From Carettochelys insculpta (lineage: Eukaryota > Chordata > Testudines > Carettochelyidae): a stretch of DNA of 64,000 nucleotides. The stretch covers positions 8,700,001 to 8,764,000 of the forward strand of contig NC_134167.1 of NCBI RefSeq assembly GCF_033958435.1. The letters are read 5' to 3'. How positions within the stretch are numbered: the stretch's first letter is position 1; each line of letters starts with the position of its first letter. Made by a program: the position numbers and the translations under genes. Shown here piece by piece: positions 1-28,159 of this stretch. The notes under the pieces were generated by a model, which saw nothing but the letters and a program-made list of their open reading frames with translations, had not been told where the DNA came from and did not search any database.

Positions 1-478
1 ATGTGCATGCTTTTGCACAGTAGTGCTTTAAAATATAATATTTAATGAGATTAAAGATCATACTTTTACCTGCCATCCAAAAGCTGACACCTTTAAAAGT
101 ATGATGTATCCTGGCATCATGATGGCACATTTTTTCTGTACTGCCTTAGGAGAAGAGTGCCATAAATCACCTCGGCCATTCTGATAGAGGATTTGGGGTC
201 TATTAATTTATGTTTCATGGCAAGGGAAATACTCATGAAATTTTTTTAAAAAGTCATGGGTGACACGGAGCCATACGTACAATTCATAAGAATTTTACAA
301 AGAATTATCTCATTCATCACAGTCAGTGACAACTACATTTAACAGTATATATGTAGTGATGTTATTTGCTTATTTACTGTATCTTTTCTTGTGCTTTACA
401 TAAATTCTGTTGTTTAAACATTATAGACCATAATCTTTGTAAATCATCACAGTCTCCTTATTTCCACTTTTTGTCTAG
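1..478 (+). other. Gene 1 intron 13, 3' part
   Basis: AT-rich sequence up to the acceptor at 478. I see no exon, repeat or RNA gene in it. Confidence 0.6.
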
Positions 479-16926
<16,448 letters not shown>

Positions 16927-16944
16927 GTGAGTTTGAAATAGGTC

Positions 16945-18390
16945 TTGCACACACACACAGGCTCTCCCACCCTCCCACTCTCTCCCACTCTCTCTTGCTC
17001 TTTCTTACTCTCATACTGTGTCCAACTTTCACTCTCTTCTTCTTTGACTCTCTCTCTCTCACTCTATCTCCCTCCCTCACTTTCACTCTATCTCAAACTC
17101 TTTCTTTCCCACTGTCTTTCACTCTCCTACTTTGATGGACTCTGTCTCCATCTCTTTCATTTCCTCTGTGTCTAATTCTCCATCTCGCTTCCTCATTTCT
17201 TCTCTCTCTCCCTCCTCCCCTTCCTGAGTCTATCTCTAACTTTCTCTCTCTCCCCTTCTAGTCTCTCTCTCTCTTTCTGACTCTAACTCTAACTCTGTCT
17301 CCTGCTTTCACTCTTTCTCGATCCCGTACTTTGACACTCTCTCCCCTCTAATTTTTTCTCTCTCTCTCTCCTTGCCTCTATGAAAATCTCCAACTATCTC
17401 CTCCTTTCCATCTGTCGATCTGAAATGCTCTATAAAATTCTGTCTGACTTTCACTCTCTCTCCCCTTCTCTCTCTCTGTCCTACTTTATCTCTCCTACTT
17501 CCTCTCACTCACTCTCCTAATCTCTCTCTCTCTCTCTCTCTCTATCGCTTTCCCTCTCTCAAATCTCTATTACTTTCTCTCTGACTCTCCAACTTTCTCT
17601 ACCTCCAGCTCTTTCTCTCTCTCTCTCACCTTTCCTCTCCAACTTCCTCACTCTCTCTCCCCTACTTTCTCTTGCACTGTCTCTCTCCTCCTTTCTGTTT
17701 CTCTGTCTCTCACTCCCCTTTCCCACTTCTTGTCTGTCTCGTTCCTCTCTCTCCTACTTTCTGTTGCATGCTCTCTCCCTATCCTACTTTCTCTGTCTCT
17801 TTCTCTCTCCTACTTTGTTTATCTCCCTTGCTTCTCCCCCCCACTTTTTCTCTCTGTCCTACTTTCTATATTTTTCACTCTACCCTACTCTCGCTCTCCC
17901 TCCTATTTTCTTGGTCATTCTCTCTCCTACTTTTTCTCTCTTACTTTGTTTCTCACTCTCTCTCCCACTTCCTCTCTCTCTCTCTCCTTCTCTATCTCAC
18001 CTACTTTCTTCATCTCTCTCTCTCTCTCCCCTACAGTCTGTCTCGCACTCTCTCTCTCTCACTCACTCTCCTACTCTGTCTGTCTCTCTCCCTCCCCTCC
18101 TGTCTGTCTCTCCCCCTACTCTCTCCCTCTCTCTCTCTCTCTCCTACTCTCTCTCTCTCCTACTGTCTGTCTATCTCTCACTCTCCGACTTTCTCTCTAT
18201 TTCTGGCTCTCCATTCTCCTTTCTCCTACTCTCTCTCACTCTCCTACTGTCTGTCTGTCTCTCTCTCTCTCTCCCCCTCTCCTACTCCCTTTCTTTCTCT
18301 CTCACTGTCCGACTTTTTCTCTCTCGCTCTTTCTCCTACTGTCTGTCTCTCTTCTACTTTCTATTTCTCTCTCACTGACTATCCTACTTC

Positions 18391-18430
<40 letters not shown>

Positions 18431-18840
18431 TACTCTCCTACTTTCTTTCTCTCTCCCCTCCACTTTCTCTCTCTCTCTCACTTACTCTCCTACTTTCTTC
18501 CTCTCTCCCCCCACTTCCTTTCTCTCTCTCTCTCTCTCTCTCTCACTTACTCTCCTACTTTCTCTCTACATCCTACTTTGTCCTTCTCTCTCTCTCTCCT
18601 ACTTTGTCTCTCTCTCTCACTTACTCACCTACTTTCTCTCTCCTTCCCACTTGCTCTCCCCACCCCCACTTCCTCTCTCTCTCCTACTTTGTCTCTCTCT
18701 CTCACTTACTCTCCTACTTCCTTTCTCTCTCTCTTTCTCTCTCTCCTACTTTGTCTCTCTCTCTCACTCTCTCCCCCCGTACTTTGTCTCTCTCTCCTTC
18801 TCTCTCTCTCTCCCCCCCCCCCCCAACTTCCTCTCTATCT
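16945..18840. repeat. CT-rich microsatellite/minisatellite block
   Basis: Almost pure pyrimidine on the + strand. CT runs are interspersed with the motif cttactctcctacttt, which in 18420-18780 forms a unit of about 50-60 bases. It starts about 20 bases after the last gene 1 donor. The long Ser/Leu/Phe ORFs are composition artefacts. Confidence 0.95.
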
Positions 18841-18898
18841 AAGAGTAGGAGAGAGAGAGAGAAAGTAGTAGAGTAAGTGGGAGAGAGAGAGAGAAATT
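18841..18898. repeat. GA-rich tract: first polarity switch
   Basis: The motif appears in reverse complement (aagagtaggagagag, agtagtagagtaagtg), the opposite strand polarity of the block to its left. Confidence 0.85.
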
Positions 18899-20567
18899 GC
18901 AGGGGAGTGCCCTGCAGACTGGGCTTGTATCCCAATCATGGTTTTACTGCTCAGCAGCAAAGCAGCAAGAGGGCTTGCAAATGGCCATCCCATCAGCTAC
19001 ATGCACTTTGGTTTAACTTTCACACCTCAGGGCGTCCTGTCAGGCAGAGCAGGGAGTTGAATCAGGGGCACTCAGATCCTTAGTGAGTACCCTAACCCTC
19101 CACTCCACAGAGGGACCTGAAGGCTTATATAGTGAAAGTGGAGCCCCTGAGCGCTAAGAGAACAAAGCACCCAGGGCGCTCACCAAGCAGAAAGGAGATT
19201 CGAACCAGCTTTGCACAGGCTCTTTGGTGCAGACCAGAGCCACGCCACTAGAGCGGGAGTTGTCGGCAGGGGGCAGCCCAGTTCTCACTTCATACTTGCT
19301 GAAAGTGGCTCGTCTAAGACAGAAGGAGTCTCTGCATCTAACTACCTCCCACCCAGCACTTGGGGTGCTCAGTTGAGAGAGAAGCGACCCAGCAGCAAAT
19401 CCCTCCTCCTTAAAGGAAAAGAGAGGATTAGAACCACTGACAACCAGGAGACAAGGAAGAACTCAAACCACTCAGCTAACCTTGATATGGGAAGGGAAAA
19501 GACTGGGAGTGAAACACTGTACTTCTGCATCAGCCTAAGGCACATGGAGCAGGAGAAACAAGTCATAGTCTGGATGATCTTATAGCCTGTACTGACTTTG
19601 CGAGTGTTTTTGTGTAGCCTGGTGTAGAACCAGCCAAATATCTAGATGAGATGATGAAGCCCCTGGAAGACCTCGGTGTGCCCTTTAGGGTGCACGTACC
19701 CCTGGTTGGGAAACGCTGTTCATTAGCTCATTGAACTCTTCATAAACCCCATTCGGCATTTGTCCTCACCACGTCCCTCAGCAAGAAGCTCCACAGATGG
19801 TGCCCTGGGTGGGAAAAGTTCCTCTCTCTTGGCTGTAAACCCACTGCCTATTCACGTCCCTGGAGGACCTTGGTTCTCACATTTTGGGAAGGGTTAAAAT
19901 GGTAGTTGGGCCTTGTGCTCACGCAGGTCCCTCTGTAGATGGCAATTAAGTTCTATGCTTCAGTGCAGAGCAGGTGGTATCAAAGGCCACCTGGTCCGTA
20001 GTCCCTGCTCTTTGTGGAGAAGTGTGTGTGTGTGTGTTTTGGGGGACGGGTGCCACTGTTCTTGCTTGTGCAAGACATTTCACTTTAATTAACCTGAGAT
20101 ATGGGGCAGGCCTCCGCTGCATGCTGTGCGTTTGGCCAGTTGGCAGGCTGTCCCTGCTGCGGGGGAGATGCTGCTTTGAAGCTTCCTTCCTATCTGTGTG
20201 GCTTCTTTTCGTAATGGCCACTGAGCTGCTGGTGCCATTTTCCTGTGGAAGATGGTGTGCTTGTGTGAAATATGCCTTGGTCTCAGCCTTTTACTAGCCC
20301 CACTCTCTAGTCCAGTGGTTTGGATACTTGCCTGGGTTGTGGGAGATCCTGGTTCAAGCCCCCCAGCTGCTTGTTCAGCACAGGGGCTTGCATTGGGATC
20401 CCCCGCCTCCTAGGCGACTGTCCTTTGGGGGGAGCCATCCTTGTCTGAACCCCCTCTCTTTCCCCAGAGGCTGTTGTCTTCTTGGGAAATTGAGGGGATT
20501 TGGACAGGGATCGCTCCCCAGACTCTCTCCCAGGCGGTGGCTGCCCCAGTTCACACCCCTCAAAAGA
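18899..20567. repeat. 1.7-kb tandem unit, copy 1
   Basis: Begins agggg-agtgccctgcagac. It carries tRNA-like modules on the minus strand at about 19047-19112, 19192-19255 and 19421-19482 and on the plus strand at about 20304-20374, plus a TG run near 20023. Very similar to copy 2 apart from several small deletions of about 20 bases. Confidence 0.9.
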
Positions 20568-22318
20568 GCAGGGGAGTGCCCTGGGGTGAGCTGCAGCCTG
20601 GGCTTGTATCCCAATCACGGTGGACTAGAGAGAGGGGGTTTTACTGCTCAGCAGCAAAACTTCTTCAAGAAAAAGAAGTAAGAGGGCTTGCAACTGGCCA
20701 TCTCATCAGCTACATGGGCTTTGGTTTTGTCTTCACAGCTCAGGGCCACCTGTCAGGCAGAGCAGGGAGTTGAACCCAGGGCACTCAGATCCTTAGTGAG
20801 TACCCTAACCCTGCACTCCACAGAGGGAGCTGAAGGCGTTCTCTGCTCCAGGTAATATATAGTGAAAGTGGAGCCCTTGAGCGCTAAGAGAACAAAGCAC
20901 CCATAGGCGCTCATCAAGCAGAAAGGAGATTTGAACCAGCTTTGCACAGGCTCTTTGGCGCAGACCAGAGCCACACCACTAGAGCAGAAGTTGCCGGCAG
21001 GGGGCAGCCCAGTTCTCACTTCATACTTGCTGAAAGTGGCTCATCTAAGACAGAAGGAGTCTCTGCATCTAACTACCTCCCACCCAGCACTTGGGGTGCT
21101 CAGTTGAGAGAGAAGCGACCCAGCAGCAAATCCCTCCCCTTTAAAGGAAAAGAGAGAGAGGATTAGAACCACTGACCACAAGGAGACAAGGACAGACTCA
21201 AACCACTCAGCTAACCTTGATGCTACAAGTGAGGCAGCCAATGGGAAGGGAAAGGACTGGGAGTGAAACACTGTACTTCTGCATCAGCCTAAGGCACACG
21301 GAGCAGGAGAAACAAGTCATAGTCTGGACGACCTTTTAGCCTGTACTGACTTTGCGAGTGTTTTTGTGTAGCCTGGTGTAGAACCAGCCAAATATCTAGC
21401 TGAGGTGATGAAGCCCCTGGAAGACCTCAGTGTACCCTTTAGGGTGCACGTACCCCTGGTTGGGAAACGCTGTTCATTAGCTCATTGACCTCTTCATAAA
21501 CCCCATTCGGCCTCACCACGTCCCGCAGCAAGAAGCTCCACAGATGGTGCCCTGGGTGGGAAAAGTTCCTCTCTCTTGGCTGTAAACCCGCTGCCTATTC
21601 ACGTCCCTGGAGGACCTTGGTTCTCACATTTTGGGAAGGGTTAAAATGGTAGTTGGGCCTTGTGCTCACGCAGGTCCCTCTGTGGATGGCAATTAAGTTC
21701 TATGCTTCAGTGCAGAGCAGGTGGTATCAAAGGGCACCTGGTCCATAGTCCCTGCTCTTTGTGGAGAAGTGTGTGTGTGTGTGTGTGTTTTGGGGGACGG
21801 GTGCTACTGTTCTTGCTTGCGCAAGACATTTCACTTTAATTAACCTGAGATTTGGGGCAGGCCTCCGCTGCATGCTGTGCGTTTGGCCAGTTGGCAGGCT
21901 GTCCCTGCTGCAGGGGAGATGCTGCTTTGAAGCTTCTTTCCTATCTGTGTGGCTTCTTTTCGTAATGGCCACTGAGCTGCTGGTGCCTTTTTCCTGTGGA
22001 AGATGGTGTGCTTGTGTGAAATACGCCTTGGTCTCAGCCTTTTACTAGCCCCACTCTCTAGTCCAGTGGTTTGGATACTTGCCTGGGTTGTGGGAGATCC
22101 TGGTTCAAGCCCCCCAGCTGCTTGTTCAGCACAGGGGCTTGCATTGGGATCCCCTGCCTCCTAGGCGACTGTCCTTTGCGGGGAGCCATCCTTGTCTGAA
22201 CCCCCTCTCTTTCCCCAGAGGCCGTTGTCTTCTTGGGAAAGGGAGGGGATTTGGACAGGGATCGCTCCCCAGACTCTCTCCCAGGAGGTGGCTGCCCCAG
22301 TTCACACCCCTCAAAAGA
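20568..22318. repeat. 1.75-kb tandem unit, copy 2
   Basis: A full unit. tRNA-like modules lie at about 20763-20827, 20922-20988 and 21152-21215 (minus) and 22054-22122 (plus). The plus module has A box TAGTCCAGTGG and B box GGTTCAAGCCC, 32 bases apart. Confidence 0.92.
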
Positions 22319-23170
22319 GCAGGGGAGTGCCCTGGGGTGAGCTGCAGCCTGGGCTTGTATCCCAATCACGGTGGACTAGAGAGAGGGGGTTTTACTGCTC
22401 AGCAGCAAAACTTCTTCAAGAAAAAGAAGTAAGAGGGCTTGCAACTGGCCATCTCATCAGCTACAGGGGCTTTGGTTTTGCCTTCACAGCTCAGGGCCAC
22501 CTGTCAGGCAGAGCAGGGAGTTGAACCCAGGGCACTCAGATCCTTAGTGAGTACCCTAACCCTCCACTCCACAGAGGGAGCTGAAGGTGCTCTCTGCTCC
22601 AGGTAATATATAGTGAAAGTGGAGCCCTTGAGCGCTAAGAGAACAAAGCACCCATAGGCGCTCACCAAGCCGAAAGGAGATTCGAACTAGCTTTGCATAG
22701 GCTCTTTGGGGCAGACCAGAGCCACACCACTAGAGCAGGAGTTGCCGGCAGGGGGCAGCCCAGTTCTCACTTCATACTTGCTGAAAGTGGCTCATCTAAG
22801 ACAGAAGGAGTGTCTGCATCTAACTACCTCCCACCCAGCACTTGGGGTGCTCAGTTGAGAGAGAGGTGACCCAGCAGCAAATCCCTCCTCTTTAAAGGAA
22901 AAGAGAGGAGTAGAACCACTGACAACCACGAGACAAGGACAGACTCCAACCACTCAGCTAACCTTGATGCTACAAGTGAGGCAGCCAATGGGAAGGGAAA
23001 GGACTGGGAGTGAAACACTGTACTTCTGCATCAGCCTAAGGCACACAGAGCAGGAGAAACAAGTCATAGTCTGGACGACCTTTTAGCCTGTACTGACTTT
23101 GCGAGTGTTTTTGTGTAGCCTGGTGTAGAACCAGCCAAATATCTAGATGAGTTGATGAAGCCCCTGGAAG
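22319..23170. repeat. Tandem unit, copy 3 (first half only)
   Basis: Matches copy 2 up to gatgaagcccctggaag, then gives way to GA microsatellite. Modules at about 22511-22575, 22674-22740 and 22903-22965 (minus). Confidence 0.9.
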
Positions 23171-23302
23171 AGAAAGTAGGGGAGAGAGAGAGGAAGTAGC
23201 TGGGGGCAGAGAGAGAGAAAGAAAGGAGGGGAGAGAGAAAGTAGGAGAGAAAATAGGGGAGAGAGAGAGAGAGAGACAAAGTAGGAGCGGGGGAGAGAAA
23301 GA
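23171..23302. repeat. GA-rich tract between copies 3 and 4
   Basis: agaaagtagggg-type purine repeat, the reverse complement of the CT block motif. Confidence 0.92.
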
Positions 23303-24144
23303 GCAGGGGACTGCCCTGCAGCCTGGGCTTGTATCCCAATCATGGTGGACTAGAGAGAGGGGGTTTTACTGCTCAGCAGCAAAACTTCTTCAAGAAAAAG
23401 CAGCAAGAGGGCTTGCAACTGGCCATCCCATCAGCTACATGGGCTTTGGTTTTGCCTTCGCACCTCAGGGCCACCCATCAGGCAGAGCAGGGAGTTGAAC
23501 CAGGAGCACTGAGATCCTTAGTAAGTACCCTAACCCTCCACTCCACAGAGGGACCTGAGGGCTTTCTCTGCTCCAGGTAATATATAGTGAAAGTGGAGGC
23601 CTTGAGCACTAAGAGAACAAACTACCCCTGGGCACTCACCAAGCAGAAAGGAGATTCGAACTAGCTTTGCACAGGCTCTTTGGGGCAGACCAGAGCCACA
23701 CCACTAGAGCGGGAGTTGCCGGCAGGGGGCAGCCCAGTTCTCACTTCATACTTGCTGAAAGTGGCTCATCTAAGACAGAAGGAGTGTCTGCATCTAACTA
23801 CCTCCCACCCAGCACTTGGGGTGCTCAGTTGAGAGAGAAGCGACCCAGCAGCAAATCCCTCCTCTTTAAAGGAAGAGAGGGAATTAGAACCCCAGACAAC
23901 CAGGACACAAGGAAGAACTCAAGCCACTCAGCTAACCTTGATGCTGCCAGTGAGGCAGCCAAGGGGAAGGGAAAGGACTGGGAGTGAAACACTGTACTTC
24001 TGCATCAGCCTAAGGCACACGGAGCAGGAGAAACAAGTCATAGTCTGGACAAACTTTTAGACTGTACTGACTTTGCGAGTGTTTCTGTGTAGCCTGGTGT
24101 AGAACCAGCCAAATATCTAGATGAGTTGATGAAGCCCCTGGAAG
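23303..24144. repeat. Tandem unit, copy 4 (first half only)
   Basis: Starts like copy 1 (gactgccctgcagcctgggc) and stops at the same breakpoint as copy 3. Modules at about 23482-23550, 23646-23712 and 23876-23938 (minus). Confidence 0.9.
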
Positions 24145-25192
24145 AGAGAGAAAGTAGGAGAGTAAGTGAGAGAGAAAGTAGGGGAGAGAGAGAGAAAGCA
24201 GGAGAGAGAGCGAGAATGTAGGAGAGTGAGAGAGAGCAAGGGGGGAGAGAGAGAGAAAGTAGGAGAGTAAGTGAGAGAGAGAGACAAAGTAGGAGAGAGA
24301 GAGGAAGTAGGAGAGAGAGTGAGAGAGAGAGAAAGTAGGAGAGTAAGTGAGAGAGACAAAGTAGGAGAGAGAGGAAGTAGGAGGGGGGAGAGAGAGAAAA
24401 AGTTGGGGAGAGATATAAAGTAGGAGAGAGAGAGAGAGAGGAAGTAGGAGGGGGGAGAGAAAGTGGGAGAGAGAGAAAGTAGGACAGAGAGGAAGTAGGA
24501 GAGTAAGAGAGAGAGAGAGAGAAAGTAGAGAGAGACAAAGGAGGAGAGAGGAAGAGAGAGACAAAGTAGGGGAGGGAGAGAAAGTAGGAGAGTAAGTGAG
24601 AGGTAGAGAGAGAAAGTAGGGGAGAGAGAGACAAACGAGGAGAGAGGGAGAGAGAGAAAGGGGAGACAGAAAGTAGGAGAGAGGGAGAAAGTAGGAGAGT
24701 AAGTGAGAGAGAGAGAAAGTAGGAGAGAGGAAGTGGGGGGGAGAGAGAGAAAGTAGGAGAGTAAGTGAGAGAGAGAGAAAGTAGGAGAGAGAGAGACAAA
24801 GGAGGAGAGTAAGTGAGAGAGAGAGAGAGAAAGTAGGAGAGTAAGTGAGAGAGGGACAAAGTAGGAGAGAGGAAGTGGGGGGGAGAGAGAGAAAGTAGGA
24901 CGAGAGAGGAAGTCGGAGAGTAAGTGAGAGAGAGAGAGAGAGAGACAAAGGAGGAGAGTAAGTGAGAGAGAGAGAGAGAGAGAGAGAGAAAGTAGGAGAG
25001 TAAGTGGGAGAGAGAGAAAGGAGGAGAGAGAGAGCAAGAGAGAGAGAGAAAGTAGGAGAGTAAATGAGAGAGAGAGAGGAAGTAGGAGGGGAGAGAGAAA
25101 GAGAAGGTAGGAGAGAGACAGTAGTAGGAGAGTGAGAGAGAGGAAGTAGGGCGGGAGAGAGAGACAAAGTAGGAGAGTAAGAGAGAGAGAGA
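24145..25192. repeat. GA-rich satellite block
   Basis: Purine-only + strand with the repeated phrase gaaagtaggagagtaagtga, the exact reverse complement of the CT block phrase. Confidence 0.95.
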
Positions 25193-26887
25193 GACTTACT
25201 CTCCTACTTTCTCTCTCTGTCCCCTACTTTCTCTCTCTCTCTCTCTGACTTTTTCTCTCTCTCCTACTTACTCTCCTACTTTCTCTCTCTCGCCTACTCT
25301 CTCTCTCCTACTTTCACTCTCTCTCTCTCTCCCCCCTAATTTCTGTCTCTCTCTCACTTACTCTCTTATTTTCTCTTTCTCTCCCCTACTTTCTCTCTCT
25401 CTCTCTTACTCTCCTACTTTCTCTCTCTCCCTCTCCTACTTTCTCTCTCTCCTACTTTCACTCTCTCCCGCCTCCCCTACTTTCTCTCTCTCTCTCCCCT
25501 ACTCTTTCTCTCTCTCTCTCCCCCCTACTCTCCTACTTTGTCTCTCTCTCTCCCTCTCTCTCCTACTTTCTCTCTCTCTCTCTCTCACACTTACTCTCCT
25601 ACTTTCACTTTGTCTCTCTCCCCTACTTTTTCTCTCTCTGGCTCTCTGACTTTCTCTCACTCTCCTACTTTGTCTCTGTCCTACTCTCTCTCTCCCTTAC
25701 TCTCCTACTTTCTCTCTCTCCTACTTTGTCTCTCTCTCTCTCACTTACTCTCCTACTTTCACTTTCTCTCTCTCTCTCCTACTTTGTCTCTCTCTCTCAC
25801 TCTCCTACTTTCACTCTCACCCTGCTACTCTTTCTCTCCCCTACTTCCTCTCTCTCTCTCTCTCCTACTTTCACTCACTCTCTCCTACTTTGTCTTTCTC
25901 CCTCTCTCTCCCCTACTTTCTCTCTCTCTCTTGCACTTACTCTCCTACTTTCTCTCTCTCTCTCCCCCTCCTACTTTCTTTCTCTCTTTCTCTCACTTAC
26001 TCTTCTACTTTGTCTCTGTCTCTCCTACTCTTTCTCTCCCCTACACACACTCTCTCTCTCTCTCACTTACTCTCCTACTTTCTCTCTCTCTCTCTCTCTC
26101 TCCTGCTTTCTCTCACTCTCCCTCTTTCTTTCTCTCTCTTCCTCCGACTCTTTCTCTCTTGTACTTTCTTTGTGTCTCCTACTGTCTGTCTCTTTGTCAC
26201 TCAGACTCTGCAACTTTCTCTCCCTCTCCTACTTTTACTCTCTCTCTCACTCACTCCCTCTCCTAGTCTCTCTTTCACTCTCACTCTCCTACTTCCTTTC
26301 TCTCCTACTGTCTGTCTCTTTCTCACTCTAACTCTGCAACTTTCTCTCCCTCTCCTACTTCCTCTCTCCCCTACTGTCTTTCTCTCACTTTCCTACTTTC
26401 TCACTCTCCCTCACTCTAACGCTGCAACATTCTCCCTCTCTCCTCCTGTCTGTCTCTTTCTTTAACTTTCTCGCTCTCTCTCTCTCTGTCTTTCTCATTC
26501 TAACTCTCCTACTTTTTCTTTCTCTCTGTCTCTTTCTCATTCTAACTCTTCTACTTTCTCCCTCTCCTTCTTTCTCTGTCTGTCTCTTACTCATTCTAAC
26601 TCTCCTACTTTCTCTCTCACTCACTCTCCTACTGTCTCTTTCTTTCCTACTTTCTCTTCTTCTATCTCAGTCTCCTGCTTTCTCTCTCTAACTCTCCTTC
26701 TCTTTCTGTGTCTCTCTTTCTCTCTCTGCTGCTTTGTTTTTCTTCCTCTTCTACTGTCTGTCTCTTTCTATCTCTGACTCTCCTGCTTTCTCACTCTCAA
26801 CCTGTCCTCCTTTCTCTTACTCTTCTATTCTCTCACTCTCCTACCTTCTCACTCCCCTACTGTCTGAATCTTTCCCTCCCTCACAGA
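25193..26887. repeat. CT-rich satellite block: second polarity switch
   Basis: At about 25193 purine sequence turns to pyrimidine and the phrase cttactctcctacttt pairs with its complement on the left, making a long head-to-head inverted repeat. The right part becomes more diverse towards 26887. Confidence 0.95.
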
Positions 26888-26929
26888 GAAAGGGAGAGAT
26901 TCTTTCACCCCTAAATGTTTGTGAGAAGT

Positions 26930-27260
26930 AAATCAGCTGATCTTTAAAAAGTGTATGTTTATATGGAAAACATTTACCTTGCAAATAGGTACGTTACCTT
27001 TTGCGTTCCACCGACAGTGCTGTCCTTCACCAAGAGTGGATCACTCACTTGATGCCCCTTCATAAGGAATTCAGCAGCCTTACTTGGATATTGAGAAACT
27101 AACGCCCCACACAGGAGATCCTTATAAGAGGAGAAAATTAAAATTACATGTGATTGACTGATACTTCCAAATATTAGAAGATAATTTATGTGAGATGGGA
27201 GAACTGAGCTCCCAGTTTTGGGATCCCTTAACTTTCCATTATGCAGGTGTCCCTCTTACC
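26930..27260 (-). repeat. Inverted duplicate of the gene 2 exon 16 region with intron flanks
   Basis: Minus-strand matches continue beyond the exon. The exon-proximal part of intron 15 shares ttttaattttctcctctta and cagttttgggatccctta in reverse orientation. The start of intron 16 shares a stretch like tctatgtaaacatacatttt. The far edges are approximate because similarity fades near 26930 and 27260. Confidence 0.75.
26998..27121 (-). pseudogene. Inverted, decayed copy of ADAM exon 16
   Basis: On the minus strand this reads DLLCGALVSQYPSKAAEF then GHQVSDPLLVKDSTV, clearly the cysteine-rich exon of gene 2 with 60 nt missing (about 124 instead of 184). The deletions keep the frame, but conserved cysteines are lost or replaced. 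The donor side is intact (GTAACG), while the acceptor has shrunk to ctcttataag, so the splice site is lost or moved by one base. Intron sequence on both sides is also homologous to the gene 2 locus, so this is a genomic inverted duplicate, not a retrocopy. Probably dead. Confidence 0.88.
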
Positions 27261-28159
27261 AGTTTGTCACATGGTGATTGGACATCGCAGATAAAACAGC
27301 TAGCTGTCCCAACCTCTGGGCCTTTGCCTCGCTGTGGTCAGACACATTCCCTTGTCCTGGGACAACCAAACCCTTGACTTGCTTGAAGACATGAAATGAG
27401 GAAGATCTTACCAGACTATATAGGGTCACAACATTTGCTAGGGTTTGGTATTGAGAACTTTGTGAATATCATTTTACCCTGGGTGGAGGCTCCCCTCTCA
27501 AAGCAGCTGCTCACAAATGTCACGACCTTGCTGTATTCTAAAATAGCTTGTAGATTTGTATGCATTATACAAATACTCTAAGGCCCCATTCATGGTTGGG
27601 TCTTATTGTGTTTGGCAGCATTCAATAAATGACTGAGAAAGCAGGTGTTAAAGTTTCTTCAAAATGTTGTGTGTTCCTGTCCTATGATTACAGACATTGA
27701 CCAAGTTAAGCAACAACTGCTGAATATTGTGGGACCCCTGTATAAACTGACTTTGTACATGATACACTCCTTTTCCTCGGTCAAACTGATTAAAAGTGAA
27801 AGCATGTGTTTCCAAAACTTGATTTCTTACATCATTGGTGAAAACTATGAATGTGATGTGCAGCGTATTAAAGGGGTGCAAAGCTGTTTTTGCTCCTGTT
27901 GCTGAACTGTGCACATTAAGGGAATGCATAAATATAGCAAACATACCTCTCCTGTTGAGGCTGGATACTCTTTCTTGTTGCTGTATGCAGTGATCCATCT
28001 GTTGTGCCAGGGGACAGCACCAGCCAGGAGAGCCCTGAGGACTAAGTGGAGGCTGGGGAGAGAAGACAGAGGTCCTGGCTCGCGGCGAAGAAGAACACAG
28101 AGCTGCAGCGATGTGTTTTGAAAACTGTTCTGTTCTGTTCCTGGCGAATAAAAGATTCC
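27261..28159. other. Spacer upstream of gene 2
   Basis: No exon, repeat family or RNA gene recognised; short ORFs on both strands have no family features. An AATAAA lies at about 27623. Confidence 0.4.

Noticed and set aside
17672..18868. 398-codon Ser/Leu/Phe-rich ORF and overlapping frames
   Set aside because: Purely the translation of a CT-rich satellite; all frames are open for the same reason.
20304..20374. Functional tRNA gene
   Set aside because: A and B boxes are present, but I could not pair a convincing acceptor stem, so I describe it only as tRNA-like.
24010..25167. 385-codon minus-strand ORF
   Set aside because: Same artefact in the GA block.
25538..26465. Overlapping 190-240-codon ORFs
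   Set aside because: CT satellite translation; no domain, no codon bias.
26945..27260. Processed retrocopy of an ADAM mRNA
   Set aside because: Intron-derived sequence flanks the exon on both sides, so it is a DNA-level inverted duplicate.
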